A stretch of 64,000 nucleotides of DNA from Shewanella sp. MR-4 (GTDB taxonomy: Bacteria; Pseudomonadota; Gammaproteobacteria; Enterobacterales; Shewanellaceae), in NCBI RefSeq assembly GCF_000014685.1, contig NC_008321.1:62001-126000 (forward strand). The letters run 5' to 3'. The notes beneath the pieces were generated by a model that was given only the letters and a program-made list of their open reading frames with translations, had not been told where the DNA came from and searched no databases. Below, piece by piece: positions 55,041 to 63,963 of this stretch. Both the position numbers and the translations under genes were made by a program. Numbering within the stretch: position 1 is the first letter of the stretch; each line of letters begins with the position of its first letter.

Positions 55041-55678
55041 GCAAGCATAACAAGCAAGAAATGGTAGTGCGTCACAAACTGTTCGACCGCATCTGTCATT
55101 GGTTCATTGTGGCTGTGGGGCTAGTCACCTTTCTGACGGGCTTTTCCTTCTTCTATCCCTCCTTCCAATGGTTGGGCGCGATAGCGGGCACACCGCAATT
55201 GGCGAAGTTTATTCACCCAATTGCTGGCCTGATGATGTGTTTACCGCTGATGTTGATGTTGGTGCGTTATTACCACCACAACAAATGGGAAAAACACGAT
55301 CTGGCTTGGATGCTCGCCATCAAGGACGTGATGTTCGAGAACGAGGACAAAATCCCGCCTATCGGCCATTACAACCCAGGCCAAAAAGTGCTGTTCCGTG
55401 CCTTTGTGCTGACTTCCATCACCTTAACCGTGACGGGATTCATCATGTGGCAACCCTACTTTGCACCTTACTTCTCGGCCACTGTGGTGGGCTGGGCGAT
55501 CGTGCTGCACGCCATTTGTGCCTTGATCATGCTGATGTTTGTGATGGTGCACTTTTGGATGGCGACCTGGGTGGAAGGTTCTATCACAGGCATGCTTTAC
55601 GGCAAGGTCTCTAAGGCTTGGTGCCGTAAACATCATCCGCTGATGTTGGATGAACATTCGGACGTGGAGAAACATTAA
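55037..55678 (+). CDS. fdnI: Formate dehydrogenase-N cytochrome b556 subunit
   Basis: 213 aa with four membrane segments. Heme-binding His candidates: [31 protein letters not shown], and [20 protein letters not shown] with MVHFWMATW, as in FdnI/FdoI. It passes electrons to menaquinone. Its stop codon shares one base with the start of fdhE (TAATG). Confidence 0.95.
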
Positions 55679-56586
55679 TGAGTCATACAGCCGAGATACC
55701 TATGGTCCCCGGCAGCGAATCGCCGCTGGAGCTTAAACCCTTAAAGGCGGTGGACCCTAAAACTGTGTATCACAGACGGGCGCAGCGTTTGTTGTCGTTG
55801 GCTAAGGACTCGCCGCTGGCCGACTACTTTGAGCTATGCCGCCGTGTGGTTGCGATTCAGGCCAGATTGGCGGCGGAGGCTGACTTCGGTCAGCTTCTCG
55901 CTTGGGGGAAAGATGAAGCGATTCCGCTTTCCCACTTGGGTTCAGAGGCAGATAGCTACTGGCAAGGACTGCTACAACAATTGTTAAGCGATCTGCTGCC
56001 GCAGGTGGATGAGGATATGGCGCGAGTGCTGCGTTTATTGATGCAGCAATCTCCTGAACAACTCACCTCCTGGGGCAGTGCATTGCGTCAGGGACATATG
56101 AGCGAAGTGCCCGCGCGCTTCAGTTTGTTTATCTGGGCGGCGATGGGGGTCTACTGGTCCCATTGGGCACCTATGGTGATTAAACGGATCGATCAACGCA
56201 AAGTCGTGCAGCAGAACCTATGCCCGATTTGCGGGTGTCATCCCGTGGCGAGCGTGATCGTCGACCAGCCGCGAGCGGGTCTGCGTTATCTGCATTGCAG
56301 TTTGTGTGAGAGCGAATGGCATTACATTCGCGCCCACTGCACTAGCTGTGGTCAGGATAAAGGGACGACGCTCTGGTCATTCGATGATGCTAAGGCGCAG
56401 GTGCGCATCGAGAGCTGCGACGAATGCCATGGTTACACCAAGATGCTGTTCGTCGAAAAGTCACCGCTGATGGATGTAGCGGCCGACGACTTAGCGACCC
56501 TGATGCTCGACAGTGAGCTAAATGCCAAGGGCTTTGGAGCGACCACGGTCAATCCATTGCTACTGGCCCACGAAACTGAGCAATAA
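55678..56586 (+). CDS. fdhE: Formate dehydrogenase accessory protein FdhE
   Basis: 302 aa. Cytoplasmic iron-binding chaperone needed for formate dehydrogenase maturation. Four CxxC motifs lie in the C-terminal half: [25 protein letters not shown] and CDECHGY, the pattern of FdhE rubredoxin-like iron binding. The N-terminal half is helical. It is translationally coupled to fdnI and precedes selA after a hairpin. Confidence 0.95.
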
Positions 56587-56594
56587 CCAAAGTC

Positions 56595-56619
56595 GGGAAG
56601 GGCTCACCGAGTCCTTCCC
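56595..56619 (+). terminator. Hairpin between fdhE and selA
   Basis: GGGAAGGGCTC (56595-56605), ACC, GAGTCCTTCCC (56609-56619): 11 pairs with one G-U. The following CTTATATTTAT has few T in a row, so it may only attenuate or protect the mRNA. Confidence 0.5.
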
Positions 56620-56634
56620 CTTATATTTATCAAG

Positions 56635-58065
56635 ATGATACAAATGATGACCCAAGTACCCGATACACCCCAAGCCCTGTACCGAGCGCTGCCGTCGATG
56701 GACAGTCTGCTCGCCGATGCGATATTGGCGCCTCTGCTGCAAAGCTATGGTAAAGCGGCGGTAAAAGCGGCGCTGGATAGCCAGTTACGCACGGCGCGTG
56801 AGCTGATTGCCCAGGAGCGACGTTTACCCGCTTGGTGTGCTAACCCGTCATTATTGAACGGATATTTGGTTGATCAATTGTCTAAGGACTATAGCCATAG
56901 TCTAAAACCCGTGTGGAACCTCACGGGAACTATCCTGCATACCAATCTTGGTCGCGCCCAGCAGTCTGAGGCGGCCATTCGGGCGGTGACCTCTGTGATG
57001 CGTTATCCGACGCCGCTGGAATTTGAGTTGGCAGCGGGTGAGCGCGGCCATCGGGATAATGCTATTAGTGGGTTAATCCAACGCTTAACAGGGGCAGAGG
57101 CCTGCTGCGTGGTGAATAACAACGCCGCCGCTGTGTTGCTGATGTTGTCGGCGGTGGCCGCGGGTAAAGAAGTGATCGTCTCCCGCGGCGAGCTGGTGGA
57201 AATCGGCGGTGCCTTTCGCATTCCTGACATTATGCGCCAAGCGGGTTGTACCTTAGTGGAAGTCGGCAGCACTAATCGTACTCACCTCAAGGACTATGAG
57301 CAGGCGATCACCGAAAATACCGCCGCCATTATGAAGGTGCACACCAGCAACTACCATATCAGTGGCTTTACCGCTTCGGTGGATGAGGCCAGATTAGGCC
57401 AACTCTGCCGCGAGCGTGGGGTCGCGCTGATCTCGGATCTTGGCAGTGGTTCACTCACCGACTTACGCCGTTTTGGCCTTAAACAAGAGCCGACGCCCCA
57501 AGCCATGTTGGCGGATGGGGTCGATCTGGTCAGCTTCTCCGGCGATAAACTCCTCGGCGGCCCGCAATCGGGTTTGATTGTCGGCAAACAGGCGCTAATT
57601 AATAAGCTTCAAAGCCATCCGCTCAAGCGTGCATTGCGTTGCGACAAGCTGATTCTCGCGGCGCTTGAGGCGACGCTGATCCACTATCTCAACCCAGAAT
57701 CCTTGGATCGGGAACTGCCGATTATGGCCAAATTTGCCCGCAGTCAAGCAGAGTTACGCCAAATTGGTGAGCGCCTGCAGCGCGCCTTAGCGCCACTGTT
57801 TGCCCCGAGTTATGGCATCGAGCTAGTGGAGTGCCAAACTCAAGTCGGTAGCGGCTCGCAGCCCGATACCTTTTTGCCCTCAATCGCCCTGTGCTTTAAC
57901 GCGCAAGAGGGTGGCAGTCTAACGCTGCTCGAGCAGCATTTTAAGCAGGCGCAGCGGCCTGTGATTGGCCGTATGACCCAAGATCAACTTCGTCTCGATT
58001 TGCGCGGTATCGATGATGAGGCCGAATTGTTAGCCGAACTCAGCACCTTAGGTGTGCAGCTATGA
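56635..58065 (+). CDS. selA: L-seryl-tRNA(Sec) selenium transferase
   Basis: 476 aa, PLP enzyme that turns Ser-tRNA(Sec) into Sec-tRNA(Sec). The PLP lysine is Lys305 in SFSGDKLLGGPQSG; other motifs are VWNLTGTILHTNLGRA, CCVVNNNAAAVLL and DLGSGSLTDLR. The start is uncertain: ATG 56635, 56644 and 56647 are all possible and none has a strong ribosome binding site. It overlaps selB by 4 bp. Confidence 0.95.
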   Translation: MIQMMTQVPDTPQALYRALPSMDSLLADAILAPLLQSYGKAAVKAALDSQLRTARELIAQERRLPAWCANPSLLNGYLVDQLSKDYSHSLKPVWNLTGTILHTNLGRAQQSEAAIRAVTSVMRYPTPLEFELAAGERGHRDNAISGLIQRLTGAEACCVVNNNAAAVLLMLSAVAAGKEVIVSRGELVEIGGAFRIPDIMRQAGCTLVEVGSTNRTHLKDYEQAITENTAAIMKVHTSNYHISGFTASVDEARLGQLCRERGVALISDLGSGSLTDLRRFGLKQEPTPQAMLADGVDLVSFSGDKLLGGPQSGLIVGKQALINKLQSHPLKRALRCDKLILAALEATLIHYLNPESLDRELPIMAKFARSQAELRQIGERLQRALAPLFAPSYGIELVECQTQVGSGSQPDTFLPSIALCFNAQEGGSLTLLEQHFKQAQRPVIGRMTQDQLRLDLRGIDDEAELLAELSTLGVQL

Positions 58066-60083
58066 TTATGGTCACCGCGGGCCACGTCGACCACGGCAAG
58101 AGCACGCTGATCCGAGCCTTGACGGGGATGAACACCGACAGGCTCCCCGAAGAAAAACGCCGTGGCATGACTATCGATCTCGGCTACGCCTTTATGCCTC
58201 TGCGAGATGGCACTCGCTTAGCCTTTATCGATGTGCCCGGCCATGAAAAATTCATCAATAACATGCTGGTGGGCGTGAGCCATGTGCGCCACGCGCTGCT
58301 GGTGTTGGCCTGTGACGACGGCGTGATGCCGCAAACCCGCGAGCATCTGCAAATCCTTGCGCTTTTACCGCTCAATAGTTTGACCTTAGTGCTGACCAAG
58401 CGGGATTTGGTCGATGACCAAACCGCCGCCAAGTTGACCATAGAGGGAATCGCGCTGCTTGCCGAATACGGGATTGAGGCCAGTGGCGTATTTGAGGTTT
58501 GCGCGAATGATACAGGTGATGCGGGGGTAGAAACCCTTAAACAACATATTTTAGAGATCGCCGAGCAGCAATCGACCCAAGCGGAAGATGCCAGCAGCTT
58601 TAGGATGACGCTCGATCGCGCCTTTAGCGTTAAAGGTGCGGGCTGTGTGGTCACGGGCACTGTGATTAGCGGCAGTGTGTGTATCGGCGATAGCCTCTAC
58701 AGTTCAGGCCAAAAGGCCAAACTAAGGGTGCGCGGCATTCACTGCCAAGGGATGGAAGTCCATCGAGCCTTAAGTGGCACTCGGGTCGCGTTGAATCTTA
58801 CCGGTGTTGATAACCATAGGGCGCCCGCCCGCGGTGACTGGTTAAGCAGCCTGCCTCAGGCTGAGCTGTGCGCCAGACCCGTAGTGCAAATTCGCAGTTT
58901 TGAACCCTTAACCCATTGGCAAAATGTGCATTGTCACCACGGCGCCGACCATACCCTGGGTCGAGTGTCACTACTCGATGAAGCCGATGAGCAGGGGCGT
59001 TATCTGGCCGAAATAGTGCTCGATAAGCCGCTGCTGCTATGTCAGGACGACCCGATAGTGCTCAGGCATATTGGCGGTAAGCAAACGCTGGGTGCAGGGC
59101 GAGTGCTGGCATTAAAAGTCCCCAATCGTAAGAAGCGTACGCCGGAGCGTGTCAGTAAGCTACAACAGCTGGCCAAGCTCTCCAATCCGGTGAATGTGCT
59201 GGCGCTACTCGGCCAGAGTGAGGCGCTCAGTATTGATGAAATCCGTTGGCGCTGGCAGCTAACCGATGAAGGGCTCGCAGCCATGCTGGCGCAGGCGGGG
59301 CTGACTCGCCTCGGTGCCTATGGGCTATCGACCCAGCTACTCGAGCAAGAAAAACAGCAGTTTATCGAGCTGTTACGTGAGTATCACCAACAGCATCCCG
59401 ACCAACTAGGGCTAGGGCGTAATCGTCTACAACGCATGAGCCACAGCATATTACCCAACGAGCTGGCCAATAAAGTGCTCGATAGCCTCTGCCAAGATGG
59501 ACTGATGGTGCTGCGCGGCGCCTTGCTACAGTTGGCGGACCACAGGATTGTCCTCGATAGCGAGGCGCAGCAGTGCTGGCAACGCTTGGCTCCTTGGTTG
59601 GCGCTGCAAACCTCGCCCGTGTGGGTGACTGAGATGGGGGAATATCTCGAACTCGAGCCCGCCAAACTCAGATTGCTGTGTTTTCAACTGGTGCAACAGG
59701 GTTTTATTACCGCTGTGGTGAAGGATAGGTATCTGCTGAGTGAGCAGTTGTGCCACTACGCCAATCTGGTGCGTGAACATGTGGAAACCCATGGCAAGCT
59801 CGAAACCGCAGAGTTTAAGGATCTGATTGGCCTAGGCCGTAAGGTCAGTATTCAGCTGTTGGAGTTTTTTGACCGCAGTGGTTTTACCCGTAGGAAGTAT
59901 CGCAGTAACAGTCGGGAGATCCGGGATGGGGAATTGTTTTATTCCCATGAGAATTGGCGGAAGAACATAGGAGTCGAACCTACCCAGGACTGCTGGCAGC
60001 CCTACCCGGATTTGAAATCCGGACGCCTCACCGGAGACGACGTTCTTCCATTCGAAGACAGACCGATAGTAGAAAATGCTTAA
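58062..60083 (+). CDS. selB: SelB elongation factor with extended C-terminus
   Basis: 673 aa. Translation factor that brings Sec-tRNA(Sec) to UGA at SECIS hairpins. GTPase: GHVDHGKS (P-loop), DVPGHEKF (G3) and TKRD (G4). C-terminal winged helices bind SECIS; the last one contains FKDLIGLGRKVSIQLLEFFD and RSGFTRRKY. E. coli SelB (614 aa) ends at a point matching IRDGELFY. This protein continues about 45 residues, encoded mostly by DNA that on the other strand is the tRNA-Sec gene (59955-60049). The tail reads KNIGVEPTQDCWQPYPDLKS and shows no SelB homology. Whether it is translated in full cannot be told. Confidence 0.95.
   Translation: MIMVTAGHVDHGKSTLIRALTGMNTDRLPEEKRRGMTIDLGYAFMPLRDGTRLAFIDVPGHEKFINNMLVGVSHVRHALLVLACDDGVMPQTREHLQILALLPLNSLTLVLTKRDLVDDQTAAKLTIEGIALLAEYGIEASGVFEVCANDTGDAGVETLKQHILEIAEQQSTQAEDASSFRMTLDRAFSVKGAGCVVTGTVISGSVCIGDSLYSSGQKAKLRVRGIHCQGMEVHRALSGTRVALNLTGVDNHRAPARGDWLSSLPQAELCARPVVQIRSFEPLTHWQNVHCHHGADHTLGRVSLLDEADEQGRYLAEIVLDKPLLLCQDDPIVLRHIGGKQTLGAGRVLALKVPNRKKRTPERVSKLQQLAKLSNPVNVLALLGQSEALSIDEIRWRWQLTDEGLAAMLAQAGLTRLGAYGLSTQLLEQEKQQFIELLREYHQQHPDQLGLGRNRLQRMSHSILPNELANKVLDSLCQDGLMVLRGALLQLADHRIVLDSEAQQCWQRLAPWLALQTSPVWVTEMGEYLELEPAKLRLLCFQLVQQGFITAVVKDRYLLSEQLCHYANLVREHVETHGKLETAEFKDLIGLGRKVSIQLLEFFDRSGFTRRKYRSNSREIRDGELFYSHENWRKNIGVEPTQDCWQPYPDLKSGRLTGDDVLPFEDRPIVENA
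59955..60049 (-). tRNA. selC: tRNA-Sec (anticodon UCA), antisense within selB
   Basis: 95 nt on the minus strand. The 8-bp acceptor stem is GGAAGAAC with GTTCTTCC; the discriminator is G and CCA is encoded (59955-59957). The anticodon arm is CCGGA-TTTCAAA-TCCGG with anticodon TCA (60013-60015 region), and a long variable arm is present. The T-arm reads GGTTCGACTCC. It closely resembles E. coli selC. It lies inside the 3' end of selB in antisense. Confidence 0.97.
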
Positions 60084-60094
60084 ACCTGAATCAA
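60066..60094 (-). promoter_or_regulatory. Sigma-70 promoter of tRNA-Sec
   Basis: On the minus strand TTGATT (60089-60094), a 17-bp spacer and TACTAT (60066-60071). Transcription would begin about 10 to 16 bases before the tRNA. The -10 and spacer lie across the selB stop codon (60081-60083). Confidence 0.75.
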
Positions 60095-60190
60095 GCGCAT
60101 TCGTATTTCGTTAGTCGCTTTGTGACTTGAGTCGAACTTTACTGGCAAACCAATTGTTTTTATTTGAATTAATGAGTTTAGAGGGTCGCT

Positions 60191-61027
60191 ATGGAATATC
60201 ATTCACACGCCGTGGTTACTGAAAGAAAGGTGACCCTTTTAGAACAGGGACAGGCCTCAGAGTTAACCGATTATGTGGCTAACGAGGTGCGAGTGGCGCT
60301 GGTGTATAACGGCATCGCCCACACTGTGATGCTCGCCAGCCCTGAAAATCTCGAGGAGTTTGCCATTGGCTTTACCTTGTCGGAGCGGATTGTTTCCCAT
60401 GTGAATGAAATCAAAGGGGTGGATCTGGAGTTCACCCCCGAAGGCGTGCTCATTCAGGTGGAAATCACCCAAAGATGCTTTATGGAACTCAAGCAGCAGC
60501 GGCGCAATATGGCGGGGCGCACGGGCTGTGGACTCTGTGGTGTGGCGCAGCTAGAAGAGGCGGTTAAACCCGTTATTCGCGTCGACTCGGACGCCAGATT
60601 TAATATCGATCATCTGCAGCTCGCCCTTGAGCAGATCAAAGAGAATCAACATCACTTTAAGCTCACGGGTGCAACCCACGCCGCCATGGGTTTAGACGAG
60701 GAAGGACAAATCATCGCCGCCTTTGAGGACATAGGGCGGCACATTGCACTGGATAAATTAATCGGTGGATTTTCAATGCGTCAGGCACAGCGACCTGTCG
60801 CCGTGTTGCTCACCAGCCGCGCCAGTTTTGAAATGGTGCAAAAGGCCGCCAGTGCCAATATCCAAATTCTGTTTGCTATGTCCGCCGTGACTTCACTGGC
60901 GTTGGAATTAGCAGAGAAAAGCAACATCACGCTTATCGGTTTTTGTCGTAATGGCAGAGCCACGCTCTACACCCATAGTTATCGACTGTTGGGGATAAAT
61001 CGTGGCTGTTTAGCGAAAGCCATCTAA
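60191..61027 (+). CDS. fdhD: Formate dehydrogenase sulfurtransferase FdhD
   Basis: 278 aa. Transfers sulfur from IscS to the molybdenum cofactor of formate dehydrogenase. The Cys pair is in MAGRTGCGLCGVAQL. Other typical parts: FAIGFTLSERIV, TGATHAAMGLDEEGQIIAAF, EDIGRHIALDKLIG and VLLTSRASFEMVQKAA. A GAGGG site precedes the ATG. It is separated from selB by about 107 bp, which must hold its own promoter and the divergent tRNA promoter. Confidence 0.95.
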   Translation: MEYHSHAVVTERKVTLLEQGQASELTDYVANEVRVALVYNGIAHTVMLASPENLEEFAIGFTLSERIVSHVNEIKGVDLEFTPEGVLIQVEITQRCFMELKQQRRNMAGRTGCGLCGVAQLEEAVKPVIRVDSDARFNIDHLQLALEQIKENQHHFKLTGATHAAMGLDEEGQIIAAFEDIGRHIALDKLIGGFSMRQAQRPVAVLLTSRASFEMVQKAASANIQILFAMSAVTSLALELAEKSNITLIGFCRNGRATLYTHSYRLLGINRGCLAKAI

Positions 61028-61152
61028 AGCGTGTCGCCACACAATTAAGATTCTTTAGCACCTTATTTTTAAGGGATTCTGCCTTGCTTGTGTGGCAACA
61101 GGTATAAGCCTTGTGCTTATTTTTTTATAGTCTCGTTCATTAGGGTAATGAC

Positions 61153-62367
61153 ATGACATGGCAACAATTTAAACAACAATATTTAGTCCGTTTTTGGGCT
61201 CCTATGCCTGCGGTTATCGCCGCCGGTATCCTTTCTACTTACTATTTTGGGTTAACTGGCACTTTTTGGGCTGTCACGGGGGAATTTACGCGCTGGGGCG
61301 GGCACTTACTGCAACTGGTGGGTGCTAATCCTGAGACTTGGGGTTATTTCAAGGTGATAGGTTTACAGGGCTCTCCCTTAGACCGCATCGACGGCATGAT
61401 GATCATCGGCATGTTTGGTGGTTGTATTGCGGCGGCGCTGTGGGCGAATAACGTTAAGCTGCGTATGCCACAGAGCCGTATCCGCATCGCTCAGGCACTT
61501 ATCGGCGGCATTATTGCGGGCTTTGGTGCGCGTTTGGCGATGGGCTGTAACTTAGCGGCCTTCTTCACCGGTATTCCGCAGTTTTCCTTACACGCATGGT
61601 TTTTTGCCCTCGCGACGGCGGCGGGCTCTTACTTTGGCGCGCGTTTTACGCTACTGCCCATGTTCCGCATTCCAGTGAAATTGAAGAAAGTCGATAAGGC
61701 GACGTCGGTTAAACAGGATGAAAACCAAGCCAGACGGCGTTTTCGCATCGGCATGTTAGTGTTCGCGGCCATTATTGGTTGGGGATTACTGACCATGTTC
61801 AACGCGCCTAAATTGGGTATCGCCATGCTCTGTGGCGTGGGTTTCGGCCTGTTGATTGAGCGGGCGCAAATCTGCTTTACCTCGGCATTTCGCGATATGT
61901 GGATCACCGGACGCACCCATATGGCCAAGGCGATTATTCTCGGTATGGCGGTGAGTGCCATCGGGATTTATAGCTATGTGCAATTAGGTGTGCCGCCCAA
62001 AATCATGTGGGCTGGCCCGAATGCGGTGATTGGTGGCCTGCTGTTTGGCTTTGGCATTGTGCTGGCAGGTGGTTGTGAGACGGGTTGGATGTATCGCGCC
62101 GTCGAAGGCCAAGTGCATTTCTGGTGGGTTGGTTTAGGCAACGTGCTGGGTTCAACCCTGCTGGCCTATTACTGGGATGATTTAGCCCAGCCATTAGCCA
62201 CAAGTTGGGACAAGGTTAACCTGCTCTCTAGCTTTGGCGATAAGGGCGGTTTATTGCTGACCTATCTGCTGCTGGCGCTGTCGTTTGCGGCCATGTTGCT
62301 GTGGGAAAAACGTTTCTTTGCCCGTAAGGCGAAGCGGGATGAACAACTGATCGCGGAGGCGGCGTAA
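61153..62367 (+). CDS. yedE: YedE-type membrane transporter, selenium-linked
   Basis: 404 aa with about nine membrane segments. YeeE/YedE (DUF395) family, two repeats with the Cys motifs FGARLAMGCNLAAFFTGIPQ and FGIVLAGGCETGWMYRAVEG. In other bacteria this subgroup sits next to yedF and selenium genes and is predicted to import selenium or sulfur species. Its place directly after the Sec machinery supports that. It shares one base with yedF (TAATG), so the two act together. Confidence 0.9.
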   Translation: MTWQQFKQQYLVRFWAPMPAVIAAGILSTYYFGLTGTFWAVTGEFTRWGGHLLQLVGANPETWGYFKVIGLQGSPLDRIDGMMIIGMFGGCIAAALWANNVKLRMPQSRIRIAQALIGGIIAGFGARLAMGCNLAAFFTGIPQFSLHAWFFALATAAGSYFGARFTLLPMFRIPVKLKKVDKATSVKQDENQARRRFRIGMLVFAAIIGWGLLTMFNAPKLGIAMLCGVGFGLLIERAQICFTSAFRDMWITGRTHMAKAIILGMAVSAIGIYSYVQLGVPPKIMWAGPNAVIGGLLFGFGIVLAGGCETGWMYRAVEGQVHFWWVGLGNVLGSTLLAYYWDDLAQPLATSWDKVNLLSSFGDKGGLLLTYLLLALSFAAMLLWEKRFFARKAKRDEQLIAEAA

Positions 62368-62600
62368 TGAGTCAATATATTCCAGATTATCAACTCGATA
62401 TGGTGGGCGAGCCTTGCCCTTATCCTGCCGTGGCAACCCTTGAGGCCATGCCAACGCTGAAACCGGGGGAGATATTAGAAGTGATCAGTGACTGCCCACA
62501 ATCAATCAATAACATTCCACTCGATGCCAAGAATCATGGCTATAAAGTGCTAGAAATTGAGCAAAACGGACCAACGATTCGTTATCTGATCCAGCGCTAA
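62367..62600 (+). CDS. yedF: YedF, TusA-like sulfur/selenium carrier
   Basis: 77 aa. TusA/SirA-like fold with the Cys-Pro motif in DMVGEPCPYPAVATLEAMP, then SDCPQSINNIPLDAKNHGY. From memory this is nearly identical to E. coli YedF. The Cys is the presumed persulfide/perselenide carrier. It is translationally coupled to yedE. Confidence 0.93.
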   Translation: MSQYIPDYQLDMVGEPCPYPAVATLEAMPTLKPGEILEVISDCPQSINNIPLDAKNHGYKVLEIEQNGPTIRYLIQR

Positions 62601-62630
62601 TTGAACCATTCGAGGCCATCACGGCAAATA

Positions 62631-62657
62631 AAAAGCGCTGCATTGGCAGCGCTTTTT
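62631..62657. terminator. Bidirectional terminator after yedF
   Basis: AAAAGCGCTGC (62631-62641), loop ATTG, GCAGCGCTTTT (62646-62656). It also serves the convergent protease gene. Confidence 0.88.
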
Positions 62658-62661
62658 GATC

Positions 62662-63963
62662 TTAGCCTTGGCAATCGGCTGGTAGATATTCGTCGGGAAT
62701 ATCGTTACTACTACATACCCAAGTGACGTTATTTTGCTCGTCGACTTGAGGTGATAAATACACATCAAAGCCTTGATAATCCCCTAAGGCTTCGCCGGCA
62801 ACAAAACCAACAATCCCCTCGGAATAAAGGTTAAAGGTGGTTAGCTGTTCATCAGTAAAGCCAAGCGGCTCTATCTCGGTCGGCCAGGCTTTATGGGTTT
62901 GGTAGTATTGAGTCAGCACCTCGGTAATAGGGGCTAATGACTGGTGCAACTGATCAATATGCTCGATAGCCAGTGCAGCATCGGGCACTTTAGCGGACTC
63001 AGTGTCCATTTGCGAAGTACTGGTAGCGTAGTTGGCATCATCATAGTTAATGCTGGCTGCGCCCGCTTTCTCTTGGTATTCCTTATATGCGGGAATCGCG
63101 ACCGCAGCGGCCACACCGATAATCGCCGCAAGGACGATAATCCCGCCGCCCGCCGTACCCATGCGTGGCATAAACAGGCTAAAGATGTAGGCAAATACAC
63201 TGCGAGAAGGCGCTGAATACACTTTACCTTGCGCGGTCGCTTGTACTCTTGCCATACGTTTTGTCAGCCATGGATAGCTGCTATTGAGCTCATGGAAGGA
63301 CATCCAAAATCCGCTCGACTCTTGGGTTTGGCGAATATATTGATCCACATTCATCCGTTTCCACTGCTCAACCCCAGCGGCTAATACGGCAACCGCATTG
63401 GTGGCCGAGCGTAAGCTATTGCAGCAACGCAGACCGTGTAGATCGCAGGTGTACTCGCAGGCGCGGGCGTAGGCGGCGCCCACTAACGGCAGCCAAGTGG
63501 CGAACACTAACAGTGGCTCTTTACCAATATGGTTACGGCGAATATGGCCAAGCTCATGGCCGATATAGAAGTTAAGGGCGTCTTTATCGGACTCGAGTGC
63601 ATCCACAATCGATGAGAACAGCACTATGTAGTTACGGCGCAGGAAGCGGGTGGCGAGGGCATTTAGCATACCATCGGCCGCTAACAGGTAGGCGCGGGGC
63701 GGTTCTTTCACCTCTAAACGCTCACAGCAGGCGAGGTATTGCTTGTGTAAGTCGGGGAACTGCTCAGGGCTGATCTCAACTGCAGTGCCCTTTAAATAGC
63801 TGATAAACGCCGAGTGGGTGAATAGATAAATGATGAAAAACATCAGCACATAAATCAGGGCGAGACCTTTGGTGGCTAAGATCAGCACGGCCCAAATCAG
63901 TCCCGAAATAATCGCTAAAATTGTAAACAGTGACTTTTCTTTCGAATAGACGGTATCGGCCAT
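62662..63963 (-). CDS. M48 metalloprotease fused to a pilin-like domain
   Basis: 433 aa. Two N-terminal membrane segments (about residues 11-55) precede an M48 peptidase domain with zinc site HELGH (136-140) and the third ligand Glu170 in ACEYTCD. A third membrane segment at about 273-292 reads GGGIIVLAAIIGVAAAVAIP, followed by AYKEYQEKA. That is very like the type IV pilin helix (VVAIIGILAAIAIPAYQDY). The C-terminal part (about 320-433) has a Cys pair near its end (VTWVCSSNDIPDEYLPADC), as in type IVa pilins. No prepilin cleavage site is seen. The pilin part thus hangs from a protease. It starts 37 bp before the right window edge. Confidence 0.85.
   Translation of the reverse strand: MADTVYSKEKSLFTILAIISGLIWAVLILATKGLALIYVLMFFIIYLFTHSAFISYLKGTAVEISPEQFPDLHKQYLACCERLEVKEPPRAYLLAADGMLNALATRFLRRNYIVLFSSIVDALESDKDALNFYIGHELGHIRRNHIGKEPLLVFATWLPLVGAAYARACEYTCDLHGLRCCNSLRSATNAVAVLAAGVEQWKRMNVDQYIRQTQESSGFWMSFHELNSSYPWLTKRMARVQATAQGKVYSAPSRSVFAYIFSLFMPRMGTAGGGIIVLAAIIGVAAAVAIPAYKEYQEKAGAASINYDDANYATSTSQMDTESAKVPDAALAIEHIDQLHQSLAPITEVLTQYYQTHKAWPTEIEPLGFTDEQLTTFNLYSEGIVGFVAGEALGDYQGFDVYLSPQVDEQNNVTWVCSSNDIPDEYLPADCQG

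Noticed and set aside
58184..58660. 158-codon minus-strand frame within selB
   Set aside because: Antisense of the GTPase domain; no start context and no known domain.
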